A stretch of 64,000 nucleotides of DNA from Sphingomonas sp. Y57 (GTDB taxonomy: Bacteria; Pseudomonadota; Alphaproteobacteria; Sphingomonadales; Sphingomonadaceae), in NCBI RefSeq assembly GCF_001015195.1, contig NZ_LDES01000046.1, positions 1 to 64,000 on the forward strand, in the 5' to 3' direction. Positions within the stretch are counted from its first letter, which is position 1. Every line of letters begins with the position of its first letter. The notes beneath the pieces were generated by a model. That model did not search any database, was not told the DNA's origin, and saw only the letters and a program-made list of their open reading frames with translations. Below, one piece after another: positions 8,668-17,807 of this stretch. A program made the translations under genes and the position numbers.

Positions 8668-10025
8668 GAGCGGTTACTTTCGGAGAGATTGACGGAAGAG
8701 CCGCCGCCATGGCTGTCGCCGGATTTGACGGCGTGCGCTGCGAGGGTGGCTCCGTGGCTGAGGGACTGATGGCGCTTCATGCGCTTGGCCCAGTCGGGCG
8801 GACCGTCGCGGGGCGCTGCGGCGGCGTCTTCGCCTGCGGAGCCTGAGCTGGGTATCGTGCTCATGGTCGAGGAGCCGCCCGTCGCCCCGAAGCCTGCCTT
8901 CGCACCTTTGGCGAAGCTGGACTTGACGCCTTCGGCGGCGCGCGCCGTCGCGCGTTTCAGGGGTGATACGGTGGCTGCTCCGGCCGCGCGGGCGACACCG
9001 CCGAGACCAGAGGCGACACCGGCTGCGCCGGACTGGCCGAGCGAGCCGACGCTGTAGGCCGCGGCGGCTCCGCCTGCCGCAGCCGCTCCGCCTCGCACGG
9101 CGGCAGCGCCGCCCGACACCGCAGCCGCTCCTCCCTTCAGGGCAAGGCCTGCCGCGCCACCAGCTGCGAGCGCCGCGCCACCGACGGCAAGCCCGGTGCC
9201 AACCGCCGCACCGGCGCCGAGTTGTGGTCCGCCGCTGACAAGACCGGCAGCAATGCCGGGGCCAAAGATGCCGAGCCCGAGCAGCGATAGCGCGGCAAGG
9301 ACAATCGCCATGGCGTCGTCGATGGTGGGCGTTGCGCCGCCGAAGCCGGCCGTAAACTGGTTGAACAGCGTTGAGCCGATGCCGATGATGACGGCGAGCA
9401 CCAGCACCTTGATGCCGGATGAGACGACATTGCCCAGCACGCGCTCGGCCATGAAGGCGGTTTTGCCGAACAGGCCGAACGGGATGAGGACGAAGCCCGC
9501 CAACGTCGTCAGCTTGAATTCGATCAGGGTAACGAAGAGCTGGATCGCGAGGATGAAGAAGGCGAGCAGCACCAGCGCCCAGGCGAACAGCAGGCAGGCG
9601 ATCTGGATGAAGTTCTCGAAGAACGCGATCCAGCCCATCAGGTCGGAGATGGATTCGAGCAAGGGGCGCGCGGCGTCGAGCCCGGTCTGCGCGACCTTGC
9701 CGGGTCGCATCAAATCCTGCGCGGTGAAGTTGGTGCCGGAAGCCTTGAGGCCGAGGCCCGCGAACGAGTCGAAGACGATCTTGGCGAGGTTGTTCCAGTT
9801 GCCGATGAGATAGGCGAAGACGCCGACGAAGAGCGTCTTTTTCACCAGCCGGGCGATGATGTCGTCTTCCGCGCCCCAGCTCCAGAACAGGGCGGCAAGC
9901 GTCACATCGATGACGATCAGCGTTGTGGCGATGAACGCGACCTCGCCGCCGAGCAGTCCGAACCCGCTGTTGATGTAGGAGGTGAAGACCCCGAGGAAAT
10001 TGTCGATGACACCTGCGCCGCCCAT
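8664..10025 (-). CDS. trbL: TrbL, VirB6-like polytopic channel protein
   Basis: P-type conjugative transfer protein TrbL, 453 residues. Several hydrophobic helices fill residues 1 to about 265 (for example EVAFIATTLIVIDVTLAALF and IQIACLLFAWALVLLAFFIL). A long Ala/Gly-rich repeat-like stretch follows (about 265-360), then a polar Ser-rich tail. VirB6/TrbL proteins form part of the inner-membrane pore for the DNA strand. The Ala/Gly-rich tail is common in this family. The start is 3 bases from the end of trbK. Confidence 0.95.
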   Translation of the reverse strand: MGGAGVIDNFLGVFTSYINSGFGLLGGEVAFIATTLIVIDVTLAALFWSWGAEDDIIARLVKKTLFVGVFAYLIGNWNNLAKIVFDSFAGLGLKASGTNFTAQDLMRPGKVAQTGLDAARPLLESISDLMGWIAFFENFIQIACLLFAWALVLLAFFILAIQLFVTLIEFKLTTLAGFVLIPFGLFGKTAFMAERVLGNVVSSGIKVLVLAVIIGIGSTLFNQFTAGFGGATPTIDDAMAIVLAALSLLGLGIFGPGIAAGLVSGGPQLGAGAAVGTGLAVGGAALAAGGAAGLALKGGAAAVSGGAAAVRGGAAAAGGAAAAYSVGSLGQSGAAGVASGLGGVARAAGAATVSPLKRATARAAEGVKSSFAKGAKAGFGATGGSSTMSTIPSSGSAGEDAAAAPRDGPPDWAKRMKRHQSLSHGATLAAHAVKSGDSHGGGSSVNLSESNRS

Positions 10026-10028
10026 GGT

Positions 10029-10313
10029 TCACCGTCCTTCAGTTGTTGAGATGGCAGGCGCCGGGGGGCGGCCGAGGAAGCGATCACGGCTCTCGGCCCA
10101 GACGCGCATGCAGCCGGTATCGCTCGCCGCTGCCTGGCCAAGCTGCTGGCACCGGCGCTGCCCTTCGCGGAGCGCATCGCGCTTGGGTTCGACAGCGTGG
10201 ACGCGCTTCGTTTCAGGGGCCGCGTCCTTCCGGGTCATCTCGATCGCCGTCGCCGTGATGGCGAACGATACGAAAACGATGGCGCCCAGCCGGGCCAGCA
10301 TCTTGCCGTCCAT
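10029..10313 (-). CDS. trbK: TrbK-like entry-exclusion protein
   Basis: Small 94-residue protein with an N-terminal membrane anchor (MLARLGAIVFVSFAITATAI) and a short exported domain containing CQQLGQAAASDTGCMRVWAE with two cysteines. This matches the TrbK-alt type of putative entry-exclusion proteins found between trbJ and trbL in alphaproteobacterial ICEs. Such proteins reduce redundant transfer into a cell that already has the element. Function is assigned by position and family only. Confidence 0.8.
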   Translation of the reverse strand: MDGKMLARLGAIVFVSFAITATAIEMTRKDAAPETKRVHAVEPKRDALREGQRRCQQLGQAAASDTGCMRVWAESRDRFLGRPPAPAISTTEGR

Positions 10314-10323
10314 GGCCGCGACC

Positions 10324-11103
10324 TCAGTTGCCGTTACCGAACATCTGCGCGTTGCCGGGCTGATAGCCCGCGCCCGGCGTGAGGAAGCGGCGGCGCTGCT
10401 CCCGGCCTTGATCGGCCGCCGCCGCGCGCTCCGCGTCAGTCAGCGCCGTGGCCCGGCCGTTGGCGGAGATCAGCGCGATCAGGTCGGAGAGCTGCTGCGA
10501 TTGCAGCGCGAGAAGCTGATTGCCGGCCTGTGTCGCCTGCAACGCACCCTGTGCGCCCTGGCTCTGGCTGACGAGGTTCGACATCTGCGTGCGATTGCTG
10601 TCGATATTGCCGACGACGCCGGCCTGAATGCGCATGGCGTCCTGCAAACCGCCGACGGTGTTCTGCCAGCGCGAGCGAGCGTCGGTGATGAGCTTGGCGT
10701 CCGATGACGACAGTGAGACGCTGCCATATTGCTGCTGGAACATCCGATCGACGTTCTGGACGTCGAAGGCGATGTTCTGCGCCTGGCCGAGGAGCTGCTG
10801 GGTGCGCTGGACGTTCTGCTGAATCTGCTGGAGCGCCGAGTACGGCAGGTTCGCCAGATTCTTGGCCTGGTTGATGAGGCTCTGCGCCTCGTTCTGAAGC
10901 GAGCGGATCTGGTTGTTGATCTGCTCGAGGGAGCGCGCCGCCGTCAGGACGTTCTGGGCGTAGTTGGTAGGGTCATAGACGATACCGCCGAAACCGAATT
11001 GCGCGTGCGCTGGCGCGGTCAGCACCGGCGATGCGGCGAGCGGTATCGCCAGGATGAAGGCTGCGAGCGACAGCGCGCGCGGGCGTGAACGAAGCGTATT
11101 CAT
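10324..11103 (-). CDS. trbJ: TrbJ, VirB5-like conjugal transfer protein
   Basis: VirB5-like periplasmic protein of 259 residues with a Sec signal peptide ending near AHAQFGFG. The mature part opens with GGIVYDPTNYAQNVLTAARS and is a long Gln-rich coiled coil (NNQIRSLQNEAQSLINQAKN), typical of TrbJ. I chose the ATG at 11103 because the AGAAGGAG ribosome-binding site is 8 bases from it and only 2 bases from the alternative ATG at 11109. VirB5 proteins sit at the pilus tip or act in pilus assembly. Confidence 0.93.
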   Translation of the reverse strand: MNTLRSRPRALSLAAFILAIPLAASPVLTAPAHAQFGFGGIVYDPTNYAQNVLTAARSLEQINNQIRSLQNEAQSLINQAKNLANLPYSALQQIQQNVQRTQQLLGQAQNIAFDVQNVDRMFQQQYGSVSLSSSDAKLITDARSRWQNTVGGLQDAMRIQAGVVGNIDSNRTQMSNLVSQSQGAQGALQATQAGNQLLALQSQQLSDLIALISANGRATALTDAERAAAADQGREQRRRFLTPGAGYQPGNAQMFGNGN

Positions 11104-11108
11104 GATCA

Positions 11109-13559
11109 TTACTCCTTCTCGGACTGCTGAGGGGTGAGGTTCGTGAGGTCAGGGATGAGGTCTGCGGCCCACTCGGCGCCGCGCAGGCGCAGCCAGGCGG
11201 CGAGAAAGCCCTCGCGGCCATGCTCGGCGACGGTGCGCGCGATCTCGGACTGGTCGGTCTTGGAGGAGGTGGCGGCGAGCGCGAGGCCGACTTCGGAGAG
11301 CCCCAGCTCGAACAGGCGATTGCCGCGCCGCGACTGGCAGTAATAGTCGCGCTTGGGCGTGGCCCGCGCGAGGATTTCGATCTGGCGGTCGTTGAGACCG
11401 AAGCGCCGATAGATCTCCGTGATCTGCGGCTCGATCGCGCGTTCGTTCGGCAGGAGGAGCCTTGTCGGGCAGCTCTCGATGATGGCCGGGGCGATGTTGC
11501 TGTTGTCGATGTCGGACAGCGACTGCGTGGCGAAGATGACGCTGGCGTTTTTCTTGCGCAGCGTCTTCAGCCACTCGCGCAATTGCCCGGAGAAGGCATC
11601 GTCGTCGAGTGCGAGCCAGCCCTCGTCGATGATGAGCAGCGTCGGCGAGCCGTCGAGACGGTCGCCGATGCGATGGAAGAGATAGGCGAGGACGGCGGGT
11701 GCCGCGCCAGTCCCGACCAGTCCCTCGATCTCGAACGCCTGCACCGATGCCGAGCCGAGATGTTCGACCTCGGCGTCGAGTAGCCGCCCATAGGGGCCGC
11801 CCACGCAATACGGCCGCAGCGCCTGCTTCAGGTCGTTCGCTTGGAGCAACACCGTGAGGCCGGTGATCGTGCGCTCCTCGACCGGCGCCGATGCCAGTGA
11901 GGTCAGCGCCGACCAAAGGTGCTCCTTCACCTCGGGGGTGATCGCGATGCCTTCGCGGATCAGGATGGCGACGATCCAGTCGGCCGCCCAGGCGCGTTCG
12001 GGCGTGTCGTGAATGCGCGCGAGCGGTTGCAGCGCGACCGAGGAGTCCACGCCCTCGGTGAGATCGCCGCCGAGATCGTGCCAATCACCGCCCATGGCGA
12101 GCGCGGCGGCGCGGATCGAACCGCCGAAGTCGAAGGCGAAGACCTGGGCACCGGCGTAGCGCCGGAACTGCAAGGCCATGACGGCGAGGAGCACCGATTT
12201 GCCGGCGCCGGTTGGGCCGACGACGAGCGTGTGACCGACATCGCCGACATGGAGAGAAAACCGGAACGGGGTCGAGCCCTCGGTCTTGCCGAACAGCAAG
12301 GGGGGCGCTCCGAAATGCTCGTCCCGTTCCGGCCCCGCCCACACCGCCGAGAGCGGGATCAAGTGGGCGAGATTCAGCGTCGAGATCGGGGGCTGGCGCA
12401 CGTTGGCGTAAACATGTCCCGGCAATGAGCCCAGCCAGGCATCGACGGCATTGATCGTTTCAGTCATGGCCGTGAAGTCGCGGCCCTGGATGACTTTCTC
12501 GGCGAGGCGAAGCTTCTCGTCGGCAATTCGGGGATCGTTGTCCCATACCGCGATCGTCGCGGTGACATAGGATTGGCCGGCGTAGTCAGCGCCGAGTTCC
12601 TGAAGGGCGAGATCGGCGTCTGCCGCCTTGTTCGAGGCGTCGGTATCGACCAGCGCGGACGCCTCGTTGGTCAGCACCTCTTTCAGGATCGCGGCGATGC
12701 TTTTGCGCTTGGCGAACCATTGGCGGCGGATTTTGGTCAGCAGCTTGGTCGCGTCGGTCTTGTCGAGCAGGATGGCGCGCGTCGACCAGCGATAGGGGAA
12801 GGCGAGCCGATTGAGATCGTCGAGGATGCCGGGTGTGGTCGCGGTTGGGAAACCGACAATGGTGAGAACGCGCAGATGCGCCGTTCCGAGACGCGGCTCC
12901 AGGCCGCCGGTGAGCGGTTGGTCGGCGAGCAGCGCGTCGAGATAGACCGGCGTTTCGGGCACGCGGACGCGGTGCCGTTTGGTCGAGACGGTCGAATGGA
13001 GATAGGTCAGCGTCTCGCTGCTATCGAGCCACTGGCATTCCGGCATAAAGCCGTCGAGCAGCGCCAGCACGCGATCGGTGCGGTCGACAAAGGTGTTCAG
13101 GATTTCCTTCGGATCGATGCCAGCGCGTTCGCGGCCCTCATAGAGCCAGGCTTCGGTGCGCGCGGCGTCCTCGGCCGGCGGCAGATAGGTGATGGTGAGA
13201 TAGTAGCCGGAGACGTAATGCGCGCCGGCCTCCTCGAAATCGGCTTTGCGCTCGGCATCGAGGAGCGCTGCGGCTGCGTCGGGAAACAGGTCTGCCGGAT
13301 AGATCGACGCCTCGTGCCGCTGCGCCTCGACGAAGATGGCCCAACCCGATCCGAGACGGCGGAAAGCGTTGTTGAGCCGCCCAGCGACGGCGACCAGTTC
13401 GGCAGCGACCGCGGAGTCCAGATCAGGGCCGCGGAAACGGGCCGTGCGCTGAAAGCTGCCATCCTTGTTAAGCACGACGCCCTCGGCGACGAGCGCGACC
13501 CAGGGCAGATAGTCAGCGAGGCGGGTTGCGGTGCGGCGATATTCGGCAAGATTCATCAT
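11109..13559 (-). CDS. trbE: TrbE, VirB4-like transfer ATPase
   Basis: The largest trb protein (816 residues) and the VirB4-type ATPase that powers pilus assembly. It begins MMNLAEYRRTATRLADYLPW. The Walker A motif GPTGAGKS has its lysine at about residue 454, and the Walker B-like strand is TLLIIDEGWLALDD, followed by SVIFATQSLSDI. I start at the ATG at 13559 behind GAGGAGG. The frame stays open to 13913, but that extension overlaps trbD and is Arg-rich noise. It shares one base with the trbJ region downstream. Confidence 0.96.
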   Translation of the reverse strand: MMNLAEYRRTATRLADYLPWVALVAEGVVLNKDGSFQRTARFRGPDLDSAVAAELVAVAGRLNNAFRRLGSGWAIFVEAQRHEASIYPADLFPDAAAALLDAERKADFEEAGAHYVSGYYLTITYLPPAEDAARTEAWLYEGRERAGIDPKEILNTFVDRTDRVLALLDGFMPECQWLDSSETLTYLHSTVSTKRHRVRVPETPVYLDALLADQPLTGGLEPRLGTAHLRVLTIVGFPTATTPGILDDLNRLAFPYRWSTRAILLDKTDATKLLTKIRRQWFAKRKSIAAILKEVLTNEASALVDTDASNKAADADLALQELGADYAGQSYVTATIAVWDNDPRIADEKLRLAEKVIQGRDFTAMTETINAVDAWLGSLPGHVYANVRQPPISTLNLAHLIPLSAVWAGPERDEHFGAPPLLFGKTEGSTPFRFSLHVGDVGHTLVVGPTGAGKSVLLAVMALQFRRYAGAQVFAFDFGGSIRAAALAMGGDWHDLGGDLTEGVDSSVALQPLARIHDTPERAWAADWIVAILIREGIAITPEVKEHLWSALTSLASAPVEERTITGLTVLLQANDLKQALRPYCVGGPYGRLLDAEVEHLGSASVQAFEIEGLVGTGAAPAVLAYLFHRIGDRLDGSPTLLIIDEGWLALDDDAFSGQLREWLKTLRKKNASVIFATQSLSDIDNSNIAPAIIESCPTRLLLPNERAIEPQITEIYRRFGLNDRQIEILARATPKRDYYCQSRRGNRLFELGLSEVGLALAATSSKTDQSEIARTVAEHGREGFLAAWLRLRGAEWAADLIPDLTNLTPQQSEKE

Positions 13560-13573
13560 GGCGATGCGCCTCC

Positions 13574-13855
13574 TCAGACGGACAGATGAGCGGGGATGCG
13601 CAGGTGGCGGCGGCCGACCTCGACGAAGAGCGGATCGCGCTTTGCAGCCCACACGGCAGCGATATGGCCGACGGCCCAGATCAGCAGACCGACGAGCCAG
13701 AGGCGCAGGCCGAGGCCCACGGCTCCGGCCAGCGTGCCGTTCAGGATGGCGAGTGCGCGCGGTGCGCCGCCGAGCAGAATATGCTCGGTCAGCGCCCGGT
13801 GAACCGGGACGGTGAAACCCGGCACCGCGTCGAGTTGTTCGAGCGTCGCGGCCAT
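13574..13855 (-). CDS. trbD: TrbD, VirB3-like conjugal transfer protein
   Basis: Short 93-residue VirB3-type inner-membrane protein. It has the family-typical start VPGFTVPVHRALTEHILLGG and two adjacent hydrophobic helices at about residues 33-70. VirB3 proteins work with the VirB4 ATPase encoded next. Its start codon overlaps the end of trbC by one base. Confidence 0.93.
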   Translation of the reverse strand: MAATLEQLDAVPGFTVPVHRALTEHILLGGAPRALAILNGTLAGAVGLGLRLWLVGLLIWAVGHIAAVWAAKRDPLFVEVGRRHLRIPAHLSV

Positions 13856-14187
13856 CAGACGAGCGCCCCGCCGCCGAATGAGAAGAACGACAGGAAGAAG
13901 CTCGACGCCGCAAACGCGATGCTGAGACCGAAGACGATCTGGATCAGCTTCCGGAAGCCGCCCGACGTGTCACCGAACGCCAGCGCCAGGCCAGTGGCGA
14001 TAATGATGATGACGGCGACGATCTTGGCGACCGGCCCTTCGATGGATTCGAGAATTTTCTGGAGCGGTGCTTCCCACGGCATGGACGAGCCGGAGGCATG
14101 GGCGGCGGGAACGAGGACGAGGTTGATGTAGGTGAAGGCGGCGGCCGTCGCGGCATAGCGGCGAACGCGCATCGTGGTGCGGATCAT
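13855..14187 (-). CDS. trbC: TrbC, VirB2-like major pilin
   Basis: 110-residue prepilin of the conjugative pilus. An N-terminal signal ends near VPAAHASGS. The mature pilin has two hydrophobic helices (about residues 54-72 and 82-104) separated by a short polar loop, the VirB2/TrbC arrangement. It overlaps the end of trbB by 4 bases. P-type pilins are processed and cyclised by a TraF-type protease, and a TraF candidate is encoded at 20990-21535 in this element. Confidence 0.93.
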   Translation of the reverse strand: MIRTTMRVRRYAATAAAFTYINLVLVPAAHASGSSMPWEAPLQKILESIEGPVAKIVAVIIIIATGLALAFGDTSGGFRKLIQIVFGLSIAFAASSFFLSFFSFGGGALV

Positions 14188-15167
14188 GTTGGCGCTCCTG
14201 TGCGGTCAAGGGTTGCGGGGGTGATGGCGTAGTCGCCGTCCGGGCCGAGCCCTTCGACACGGGCGAGTTCGGCGAGCCGGCGCGCGGAGCCGCGGCCGGA
14301 GAGGACGGCAACGAGATCGATGGTCTCGGCGATCAGGGCGCGCGGGACCGTGACGACGGCCTCCTGGATGAGTTGTTCAAGGCGGCGCAGCGCGCCGATG
14401 CCGCTCCCGGCGTGGATCGTGCCGATGCCGCCGGGGTGGCCGGTTCCCCATGCTTTCAGGAGATCGAGAGCTTCGGAGCCGCGCACCTCGCCGATGGGAA
14501 TGCGATCGGGGCGCAGGCGTAGCGAAGAGCGAACCAGCTCCGAGAGCGTGGCCACTCCATCCTTGGTCCGCATGGCGACAAGATTGGGCGCGGCGCACTG
14601 AAGCTCGCGGGTATCCTCGATGATGACGACTCGATCTGCCGTCTTGGCGATCTCGGCCAGAAGCGCATTGGTCAGCGTGGTTTTGCCGGTGGAGGTGCCG
14701 CCCGCGACAAGGATATTGGCGCGCGCCATCACGGCATTGCGCAGCGTCGCCGCCTGGTCGGCGAACATGATTCCGGCGGCCACATAATCGTCGAGCGTGA
14801 AGATCGCGACGGCGGGCTTGCGGATGGCGAAGGCCGGTGCGGCGACGACGGGCGGCAGCAAGCCCTCGAACCGCTCTCCCGTCTCAGGAAGTTCGGCGGA
14901 GACTCGCGGGCTGCGCGGATGCACCTCGACGCCGACATGGTGAGCGACCAGCCGCACGATGCGTTCGCCATCGGCGGGCGACAGCGTCTCACCCGTATCG
15001 GCCAGCCCTTCAGAGAGGCGATCTACCCAGAGACGGCCGTCCGGGTTCAGCATGATTTCGACGACGGCCGGGTCTTCGAGAAAATGGGTGATGGTCGAGC
15101 CGAGCGCGGTGCGAAGCATGCGCGCACCGCGCGCGAACGCCTCCGGCTTCTGGCTGGTTGTGGTCAT
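14184..15167 (-). CDS. trbB: TrbB, VirB11-like transfer ATPase
   Basis: Hexameric VirB11/PilT-type traffic ATPase of the mating channel, 327 residues. It has Walker A GGTSTGKT at residues 156-163, a Walker B-like strand [11 protein letters not shown] at about 179-189, and a His-containing loop [16 protein letters not shown]. It is the first gene of the trb operon. The 150 bases before it hold a TGAATCA inverted repeat that may be an operator. Confidence 0.96.
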   Translation of the reverse strand: MTTTSQKPEAFARGARMLRTALGSTITHFLEDPAVVEIMLNPDGRLWVDRLSEGLADTGETLSPADGERIVRLVAHHVGVEVHPRSPRVSAELPETGERFEGLLPPVVAAPAFAIRKPAVAIFTLDDYVAAGIMFADQAATLRNAVMARANILVAGGTSTGKTTLTNALLAEIAKTADRVVIIEDTRELQCAAPNLVAMRTKDGVATLSELVRSSLRLRPDRIPIGEVRGSEALDLLKAWGTGHPGGIGTIHAGSGIGALRRLEQLIQEAVVTVPRALIAETIDLVAVLSGRGSARRLAELARVEGLGPDGDYAITPATLDRTGAPT

Positions 15168-15232
15168 TTCGGCCCCGCTTTCTGACGGGGCTGAAAAAGA
15201 CGGTCCCCGGATCGGGGTGATTAAAAGAGCCG

Positions 15233-15322
15233 TGAATCAGGCTGATTCAACAAGTATCGATCGTCGTAGTAGCGTGGCGTGCAAATACAGGAGAACGGCG
15301 GTTGGGCGATGCTATTGATTCA
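15233..15322. promoter_or_regulatory. Candidate operator upstream of trbB
   Basis: The gap between trbB and the CopG-like gene contains a perfect 7-base inverted repeat, TGAATCA-GGC-TGATTCA (15233-15249), and a third half-site TGATTCA at 15316-15322. This is the only substantial gap in the transfer operon between the relaxase gene and trbI. That makes it the natural place for a trb promoter and a repressor site. The binding protein is unknown; the CopG-like protein next door and the LysR regulator are candidates. Confidence 0.5.
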
Positions 15323-15335
15323 CGCGCGCTGAAGC

Positions 15336-15785
15336 CTATGGATCGCTCTCTGTCGGGCTGGACAGCGACTCGCCGACATCTTCAACGATCTCCTGCCGAA
15401 GTTTCGGTCCCTGGGCCAAGCGCCGTCCAAGGGCCGCGATGAATGCCTCGTAGCGCTTCCCGACCATGGCGCGCGCTGCCTGGGCTGCGGGCTCGGGCAG
15501 CGCCGGCGTCGTGTTGAGCCAGAACCGGATGAATACGGCCATGGTCTCGACGGAGATCCCGATGTCGCGCTCCATGCGGTTGAGACGGCGATCGATCTGG
15601 TCGAGGCGTTTGGCGACCACGGCTTCACGCCGCTCCGCATCGTCCGGCGACAGGAAGGACGCGATGGCGGCCTCGGCGATCAGGGAGAGCGGTTGTTCGC
15701 GTCGGCCTGCATAGTCCGATAGTGTCGCCATGATGTCGGGGTCGAGATAGACGGAAATCGGCACCTTCTTCTTGCGTCCGGGCAT
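15336..15785 (-). CDS. CopG/ribbon-helix-helix protein of the transfer region
   Basis: 149-residue protein beginning MPGRKKKVPISVYLDPDIMA, an Arc/CopG-type ribbon-helix-helix DNA-binding region, followed by a helical, probably coiled-coil part (RLDQIDRRLNRMERDIGISV). The start is the ATG at 15785, 4 bases after traG. A CopG-like protein between traG and trbB is standard in Tn4371-like ICEs. It is probably a transfer regulator or relaxosome accessory factor; this is inferred from fold and place. Confidence 0.82.
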   Translation of the reverse strand: MPGRKKKVPISVYLDPDIMATLSDYAGRREQPLSLIAEAAIASFLSPDDAERREAVVAKRLDQIDRRLNRMERDIGISVETMAVFIRFWLNTTPALPEPAAQAARAMVGKRYEAFIAALGRRLAQGPKLRQEIVEDVGESLSSPTESDP

Positions 15786-15789
15786 GGTG

Positions 15790-17781
15790 CTACAGCTCCA
15801 TGCCGTCATTGGGATCGAGCGAGACCTGGCGGGCAACGCCGCGCATGACACGGGTCAGCCGCTGGTTGCGCGCGGCGTCGTCCTCTGTGTCGTCAGGCAA
15901 ATCGATCTCAAACTCATTGTCGATCGGCGCCTTCTTTTCGATGGGGTTCACCCGGTTGAGTTCGGGCTGATGGCGACGTTCGGACTCGGTGGAATCCTCT
16001 TCGTTGTCACCGCTCGTCGTTGGCGCGGCGTTTTCGGCTATGTCCGGGCGCGCGGGGATTGGCAGCTTGCTCCAATCGTCGGGCCGACCTTCAGCAGGCC
16101 GCGCCAGCCCCGGCGGTGACATGATGCGTTCCTTGAAGCGGGCATCTTCATAGTAGCGCGCCTTCTTCGCCCGGATCGGCGGCGTCCCGGCGACCATGAC
16201 GATCTCGTCGGTCGGCGGGAGCTGCATGATTTCGCCTGGTGTCAGGAGCTGTCGCGCGGTCTCCGAGCGCGACACCATCAAATGGCCGAGCCAGGGCGAG
16301 AGCCGATGCCCGGCATAGTTCTTCATCGCCTTCATCTCGGTCGCGGTTCCGAGCGCGTCGCTGACCCGCTTCGCGGTCCTTTCGTCGTTCGTCGCAAAGG
16401 AAACGCGCACATGGCAGTTGTCGAGGATCGAATTGTTCGGGCCGTAAGCCTTCTCGATCTGGTTCAGGGACTGAGCGATCAGAAAGCTCTTGAGGCCGTA
16501 GCCAGCCATGAAGGCCAGCGCGGACTCGAAGAAATCGAGGCGGCCGAGGGCGGGAAACTCGTCGAGCATGAGCAGCAGGCGATGCCGTCCGGCCTTTGCG
16601 TGAAGATCCTCGGTGAGACGTCGACCGACCTGATTGAGGATCAGGCGGATCAGCGGCTTGGTGCGGTTGATGTCGGACGGCGGCACGACAAGGTAGAGCG
16701 TGGTCGGGCGCTTGCCGCCCACCATGTCGCTGATCCGCCAGTCGCAGCGCCGCGTCACCTCGGCGACGACAGGATCGCGGTAGAGGCCGAGAAACGACAT
16801 GGCGGTGGAGAGCACGCCCGAGCGTTCGTTGTCCGATTTGTTGAGTAGTTCGCGCGCGGCGCTGGCGATGACGGGGTGCGGCCCTGCCTCGCCGAGGTGG
16901 CTGGTCTTCATCATCGCGGCAAGCGTCGACTCGATCGGGCGCTTTGGATCGGACAGGAAAGCGGCGACGCCGGCCAATGTCTTGTCGTCCTCGGCGTAGA
17001 GGACATGCAGGATGGCGCCGACCAGCAGGGCATGACTGGTCTTCTCCCAATGGTTCCGCTTTTCGAGCGAGCCTTCGGGATCGACCAGGATGTCGGCGAT
17101 GTTCTGGACGTCGCGGACTTCCCATTCGCCGCGGCGCACCTCGAGCAGCGGATTGTAGGCCGACGATTTGGGGTTGGTCGGGTCGAACAGCAGAACGCGG
17201 CCATGCCGGGCGCGAAAGCCGGCGGTGAGCTGCCAGTTTTCCCCTTTGATGTCGTGGACGATGGCCGAGCCCGGCCAGGTCAACAGGGAGGGCACGACCA
17301 GGCCGACGCCCTTGCCCGATCGCGTCGGGGCGAAGCAAAGCACATGCTCGGGGCCGTCATGACGGAGATAGTCGCGGTCATAGCGGCCGAGCACCACACC
17401 GTCGGGACTGAGCAGGCCCGCGGCTTTCACCTCGTCCCTTCCGGCCCAGCGGGCGGAGCCGTAGGTCGCAGCGCTTTTCGCTTCACGGGCGCGCCAGAGC
17501 GACATGCCGATGGCGACGGCTATGGCGATGAAGCCGCCCGACGCCGAGATCATCCCGCCCTTGGCGAAGACCTCCGGCGCGTAGGCGTCGTAGAAATACC
17601 ACCACCAGAAGAACGCCGGCGGATAGTAGATCGGTAGGCCGAACAGGGAAAACCAGGGCGCTCCGAGCTGCGCCTGAAAGCCGAGGCTCCATGCGACATA
17701 TTGCGTCGCCGCCCAGGTGGTGAGCAGCACGATGAGGAAGACGACGGCGATCTGGCCCCACAGGATTTTGGTCGCGGACAT
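15790..17781 (-). CDS. traG: TraG, VirD4-type coupling ATPase
   Basis: Type IV coupling protein of 663 residues that brings the relaxase-DNA complex to the channel. Membrane segments lie in the N-terminal 95 residues. Walker A APTRSGKG is at 151-158, and the Walker B-like segment is LLLMLDEFPALGRLDFFE. The stretch FLIAQSLNQIEKAYGPNNSI is typical of TraG/VirD4. The C-terminus is acidic (NEFEIDLPDDTEDDA), as often seen where coupling proteins contact partners. It lies between the relaxase and the CopG-like gene. Confidence 0.95.
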   Translation of the reverse strand: MSATKILWGQIAVVFLIVLLTTWAATQYVAWSLGFQAQLGAPWFSLFGLPIYYPPAFFWWWYFYDAYAPEVFAKGGMISASGGFIAIAVAIGMSLWRAREAKSAATYGSARWAGRDEVKAAGLLSPDGVVLGRYDRDYLRHDGPEHVLCFAPTRSGKGVGLVVPSLLTWPGSAIVHDIKGENWQLTAGFRARHGRVLLFDPTNPKSSAYNPLLEVRRGEWEVRDVQNIADILVDPEGSLEKRNHWEKTSHALLVGAILHVLYAEDDKTLAGVAAFLSDPKRPIESTLAAMMKTSHLGEAGPHPVIASAARELLNKSDNERSGVLSTAMSFLGLYRDPVVAEVTRRCDWRISDMVGGKRPTTLYLVVPPSDINRTKPLIRLILNQVGRRLTEDLHAKAGRHRLLLMLDEFPALGRLDFFESALAFMAGYGLKSFLIAQSLNQIEKAYGPNNSILDNCHVRVSFATNDERTAKRVSDALGTATEMKAMKNYAGHRLSPWLGHLMVSRSETARQLLTPGEIMQLPPTDEIVMVAGTPPIRAKKARYYEDARFKERIMSPPGLARPAEGRPDDWSKLPIPARPDIAENAAPTTSGDNEEDSTESERRHQPELNRVNPIEKKAPIDNEFEIDLPDDTEDDAARNQRLTRVMRGVARQVSLDPNDGMEL

Positions 17782-17807
17782 TGCTGCGGTCCTTTCTTCT
17801 TAGGTGA

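Noticed and set aside
13560-13913. N-terminal extension of TrbE
   Set aside because: Runs through trbD in another frame, is Arg-rich, and the ATG at 13559 has a good ribosome-binding site.
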